From Maridesulfovibrio sp. (lineage in GTDB: Bacteria > Desulfobacterota > Desulfovibrionia > Desulfovibrionales > Desulfovibrionaceae): a DNA stretch of 64,000 bases. The position numbers and the translations under genes are program-made. The stretch spans positions 1,843,501 through 1,907,500 of the forward strand of contig NZ_OY763930.1 in assembly GCF_963667685.1 (NCBI RefSeq). Direction: 5' to 3'. The notes under the pieces were generated by a model. It did no database searches. It was given only the letters and a program-made list of their open reading frames with translations, and was not told where the DNA came from. Shown one piece after another: positions 60,943 through 64,000 of the stretch (position 1 is the stretch's first letter; each line of letters begins with the position of its first letter).

Positions 60943-61950
60943 TTATTTTCTCATTGCGTCGAGTTCTTTGAATATGGACTGGAAGATACCGGGAGTCATG
61001 CCTTTCTGCTCCTTGTAGAGGGGCTGAAGGGCAGCGCGGAAAGCGTCACCGTCAACTTCGTTGAATTTTACTCCGTAGGATTCGAGTTCTTTAACCACTC
61101 CGCCGTGCTGGGACTTGAGCAGGTTGACCATGTGGTCTGCACCCTTGGTGAATTCATCCTGAATGATTTTCTGGTATCTGGCAGGAATATCGTTCCAGAC
61201 TTTGGTGGAAATATATACACCGCAGGTTCCGAGGATATGGCGGGTGTTCGCTACGTTCTTTGTCGGGCCTTCGTAAACTTTGGTACCGATGTTGGTGAAT
61301 TCGGAACCTTCGAGGCCGTCGACTACGCCCTGCTGAACCGCGGAAAGTGTTTCACCCCAGGGCAGGGGAGTTGCTACTGCACCCATGGCGTTGAGGGTGT
61401 CGATGTAGGACTTGGAACCGGGGGTACGGATTTTCATACCACTTAGATCCGCGGGAGTTTTGATTACTTTCTGGGTGATCAGGTTACGGAAACCGTAGAT
61501 GAAGTCGAGAGCAAGAATTTTAATACCCTGTTTTTCAGCTTCAGCCTTCATTTTGTTTACGAGGTCGGACTGGGTCAGCTTAACGTATTCGTCAAAGCTG
61601 CGGTAAAGCATTGGAGCGTAGAGCGCTTTGAAATCGGGAACGTAGTCACCGATGAATGAGGGGTCTTCAACAGAGATGAAACGTGCGCCGCGAACTACCT
61701 GTTCCACACCTTCCTTATATGCGGGCAGCTGTGCCTGCGGGAAAGTCTGAATATTGATTGCGCCATCAGTTTTCTCATAGATGGATTCGGCAACAGCATC
61801 CATGGATTTCGAAAGCTGCTCAGCCGGACTGAAAACGTGGCTCAGTTTCAGGGTCAGTTTGTAGTCGTCGCCGGCCATACAAACGGCGGACATGGACAGA
61901 AGCAGGACAGCTCCTGCGCAAAGCACGGAAATGGTTTTCTTGAAGCTCAT
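60943..61950 (-). CDS. dctP: TRAP transporter solute-binding protein DctP
   Basis: A 335-residue periplasmic binding protein. Residues 1-26 form a signal peptide ending at AVCMA. The conserved segment MKIRTPGSKSY includes the Arg that in this family clamps a carboxylate or similar anion, and the QQGVVDGLEG block follows. AGGAGG precedes the ATG. The gene lies 153 bases downstream of the lacI-type regulator gene on the same strand. The substrate is unknown; the adjacent phosphodiesterase hints at a phosphodiester. Confidence 0.94.
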   Translation of the reverse strand: MSFKKTISVLCAGAVLLLSMSAVCMAGDDYKLTLKLSHVFSPAEQLSKSMDAVAESIYEKTDGAINIQTFPQAQLPAYKEGVEQVVRGARFISVEDPSFIGDYVPDFKALYAPMLYRSFDEYVKLTQSDLVNKMKAEAEKQGIKILALDFIYGFRNLITQKVIKTPADLSGMKIRTPGSKSYIDTLNAMGAVATPLPWGETLSAVQQGVVDGLEGSEFTNIGTKVYEGPTKNVANTRHILGTCGVYISTKVWNDIPARYQKIIQDEFTKGADHMVNLLKSQHGGVVKELESYGVKFNEVDGDAFRAALQPLYKEQKGMTPGIFQSIFKELDAMRK

Positions 61951-61987
61951 TTCAATCTTCCTCCTAAGGTTTCCTCACTTATTAAGA

Positions 61988-62010
61988 ATTGCGGCAACTG
62001 TTGCTGCAAT
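61988..62010 (-). promoter_or_regulatory. Inverted repeat in the dctP leader
   Basis: ATTGCGGCAAC and GTTGCTGCAAT form an 11-bp stem (one mismatch, 1-base centre) between the lacI-type gene and dctP. It could be an operator or a weak attenuator. Confidence 0.45.
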
Positions 62011-62103
62011 CCTTTTGCTACTTGTTGTCTGCATTCTTCCATGCAGCCGCACCTTGCATTACGTCTATAAAATAAATGATATCTATTTTAATAAAAACAA
62101 CAT

Positions 62104-63125
62104 CTAAGGTTGTTTAACGTTCTCTTGCGCGAAGGCTGCTGTGGAGTCGCGGACAACAAGTTTGGTCTCCATCATGTGCTGCATAACCAGAGTCTGATCC
62201 TCCATGATCTGCAGCAAAATTTCACAGGCTGTTCTGCCCATTTGATAGGCAGGCTGGTTGATAGTGGTCAGTGCCGGGATCATATAAGAAGCCGTGGGCA
62301 TGTCATCAAAACCTACTATGGAAAGGTCTTCGGGCAGGGTCAGTCCCGCCTGCATCGCCCCTTTGATGGCACCAAGGGCAAGATAGTCATTGGAGCAGAA
62401 GACTGCGCTGGGAGGCTCGTCCAGCCGCAGCAGCTTCCCAATTGAATCTCGCCTCCCTCAAGAGAGTACACGGTCTGGACCAGTAATTGACTGTCGTAGA
62501 TAATATTGTGATCTTTAAGGCACTGCCTGTATCCGTGCCAACGGTGGTGGGCTCTGTCGCTGATAGCGAAGTTGCCGGAAACCATACCGATTCTTCGATG
62601 GCCAAGGGATATGAGATGTTCTGTGGCCTCATAGCCGCCCCGAAAGTTATCAACCCCTACGGCGGATATGGGGCCGGGCTTGACTGTGCTGAAGAGAAGC
62701 ACAATGGGAACGTTTTCTTCGGTGAGCGATTTGATCAGTTTCCCTTTGGGATCGGTGGAGGTGATTATCAATCCGTCGACCTGGCTTTCACGCAGGGCTT
62801 TGATTACACTCTTCTCCTGTTCTGCATCATATGAGGTGTTGCCGAGTATGACCTTGATGTTTTTGCTGTTGGCGTACTCCTGTACTCCAAGTGTGGACTC
62901 GGCAAAGACCGGATTATTGATGTTGGGAATGATCAGGCCGATGGTGTTCGATTTTTTGGTGACAAATCCACGGGCCAAGGCGTTATACTTATAGTTGCAC
63001 ATCTTCATTGCCCGGAGAACTTTCTTCCGGGTCGGTTCCCGCACTGTCTCGGGTGAATTGATTACCCTGGACACTGTGGCGGTGGATACTTGTGCCAATC
63101 TGGCGACGTCAAGAATTGTGCTCAC
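62104..63125 (-). pseudogene. LacI-family transcriptional regulator, disrupted by a one-base frameshift
   Basis: The N-terminus is an intact LacI-type helix-turn-helix (ILDVARLAQVSTATVSRVINS), followed by a periplasmic-binding-like sensor domain. Translation leaves frame at about 62441-62448, after residue 225 (SLEGGEIQ). The family pattern continues in another frame (GKLLRLDEPPSAVFCSNDYL, then FDDMPTASYM). The 1022-base span becomes 341 whole codons if one base is restored, for example G in ATTCAATT. The break removes the C-terminal third of the ligand domain. This may be a sequencing error or real inactivation. It would otherwise regulate the TRAP operon downstream and the divergent gene at 63328, both near the operators at 63137 and 63296. 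Confidence 0.85.
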
Positions 63126-63136
63126 TTCAACCTCTG

Positions 63137-63152
63137 ATGTAAACGTTTACAT
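63137..63152. promoter_or_regulatory. LacI-type operator 1
   Basis: ATGTAAACGTTTACAT is a perfect 16-base palindrome of the LacI/CcpA type, 12 bases upstream of the regulator start at 63125, consistent with autoregulation. Confidence 0.75.
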
Positions 63153-63295
63153 TCTGGTATCAGCTGGCCTTTTCTGGTGTCAATAACTTTATCTATAAAT
63201 ATATTAACATACTGTATTTTAAATGTTTGTATATGCTTTATGGTTGATTTTTTCATTGCTTAATGTGACGCTCCGTTTTCGATAGGGTTACAGCA

Positions 63296-63311
63296 ATGTA
63301 AACATATACAT
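63296..63311. promoter_or_regulatory. LacI-type operator 2
   Basis: ATGTAAACATATACAT matches operator 1 at 14 of 16 positions. It lies 17 bases before the plus-strand gene at 63328, so that gene may be under the same regulator. Confidence 0.65.
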
Positions 63312-63327
63312 TCAAATGGGATTATTG

Positions 63328-64000
63328 ATGATTAGAAGTCTGTTGAGAGAGTTGACCGGGAAAGTCAGGCGTATTGAATATTGTGCCATGAGTGTTGACC
63401 TTGTGAGTACCTGCAAAGGAATTGTGCGCGTAGGCAGCATGCCGGATGTGGTCAAGTTTATGCGTGAACATGGTTTCCGGGAGGAAATAGTGGTGGTCCC
63501 GGCATGGGAAGTTTCCTTGGCCGGTGATAATCGTACTGGTGAAGAGTTTATTCTTTGGCAGGATCAGATGCGTGGGGGCAGGCTAAAGGAGTATGTCGGC
63601 TTGAAGCACGATGTCAGGCAGCTGGAGCATAATCTTGATCGTATTTTCCCTTATTTTTTTGATGACCGTAATTTATCCTTGGTTCGTAAAGACTGGCTCG
63701 GGAATTGGTTCCATTCCAATATTGCCGACCCCTGTTGCGAATTAGGCGGGGTGGAGATCTGCTGTGCTGATAACGATGTGGTTATTAGCGAAGACGGAGA
63801 GCTGATCTATCGCCGTAGTGATTTTGCACCGGCTTACAATTCCGATAAAGAAGTTGAGGCTGTGCTGGAGTCTGTTGTCAGAGACGGCAAGGCACGTGAA
63901 TTTCTTGAAGTTGTTCCCATTGGGTGTGGCAACGGGGTGGTCGGAACTGTTGCGAATTCAATTGTCCGTTTCGGTGAATATGTGATCTGGATAGATCCCT
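63328..64000 (+). CDS. Unrecognised protein, runs off the window (3' truncated)
   Basis: The frame from ATG at 63328 stays open to the end (224 codons visible). The protein starts MIRSLLRELTGKVRR and is mixed alpha/beta with several Cys, including a Cys-Cys pair (residues 135-136) and CCADNDV. Near the window edge, VVGTVANSIVRFGEYVIWID resembles the first strand and turn of metallo-beta-lactamase-fold proteins, but the metal motif would lie beyond the window. Function is not assigned. The operator-like sequence at 63296 suggests LacI-type control. Confidence 0.7.
   Translation, partial: MIRSLLRELTGKVRRIEYCAMSVDLVSTCKGIVRVGSMPDVVKFMREHGFREEIVVVPAWEVSLAGDNRTGEEFILWQDQMRGGRLKEYVGLKHDVRQLEHNLDRIFPYFFDDRNLSLVRKDWLGNWFHSNIADPCCELGGVEICCADNDVVISEDGELIYRRSDFAPAYNSDKEVEAVLESVVRDGKAREFLEVVPIGCGNGVVGTVANSIVRFGEYVIWIDP

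Noticed and set aside
62104-63125. Programmed frameshift in the LacI-type gene
   Set aside because: No slippery heptamer or downstream stem is seen, and the family does not use frameshifting; a mutation or sequencing error is simpler.
1-64000. Mobile elements, prophage, tRNA or rRNA genes
   Set aside because: I scanned for transposase, integrase and tRNA-like signatures and saw none that could be supported.

Overview
The window looks like chromosomal DNA from a marine, anaerobic, Gram-negative sulfate reducer of the Desulfovibrio type. This is inferred from gene content, not from a marker gene. The evidence is a complete Na+-translocating NADH:quinone oxidoreductase (NQR) with its maturation genes, a NhaB Na+/H+ antiporter, a TRAP transporter, oxygen-sensitive glycyl-radical chemistry, a c-type-heme sensor kinase and four sigma-54-dependent response regulators. 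No rRNA, tRNA, CRISPR array, integrase or insertion sequence was seen.

Layout. 1-2.7 kb: the end of a sigma-54 response regulator, then an acetyltransferase flanked by two homologous 90-residue proteins. 2.75-7.9 kb: rimB-like, rimK and potABCD, apparently one operon joining ribosomal protein S6 glutamylation to polyamine uptake. 8.3-19.4 kb: a secondary-metabolite operon with three genes. These are a two-module NRPS (C-A-PCP-C-A-PCP-reductase) with a C-terminal Crp-like cyclic-nucleotide-binding domain, a MATE exporter fused to an RsbW-type ATPase domain, and a CapK/PaaK-type adenylate-forming enzyme. I regard this as the most novel system in the window.

19.5-29.1 kb: nhaB, an SLC13-type permease and a Usp-like gene face away from a Lon protease that carries an internal response-regulator receiver domain. 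A histidine kinase and sigma-54 regulator follow. The divergent intergenic region holds two identical palindromes between two oppositely oriented sigma-54-like promoters, which suggests one phosphorelay driving both transcription and proteolysis. 29.2-33.7 kb: a glycosyltransferase, a small conserved-looking protein, a 0.9-kb AT-rich gap with an orphan terminator, and an MFS permease. 34.0-41.8 kb: nqrABCDEF, lipoprotein apbE, nqrM and a small helical protein. 41.9-50.2 kb: a tRNA-dihydrouridine synthase, a heme-c (DUF3365-type) sensor kinase with a sigma-54 regulator, small membrane proteins, a YeiH-family exporter with a good sigma-54 promoter, and a thioesterase.

50.4-58.1 kb: a glycyl-radical glycerol/1,2-diol dehydratase, its activase, a GlcG/PduO-C-like protein, and a PocR-domain histidine kinase with a sigma-54 regulator. 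The dehydratase and activase genes are separated by a hairpin-rich composite repeat. 58.2-63.1 kb: a LacI-type regulator with a one-base frameshift, TRAP transporter genes dctP, dctQ and dctM, and a glycerophosphodiester phosphodiesterase. The last 0.7 kb is the start of an unrecognised gene that runs off the window.
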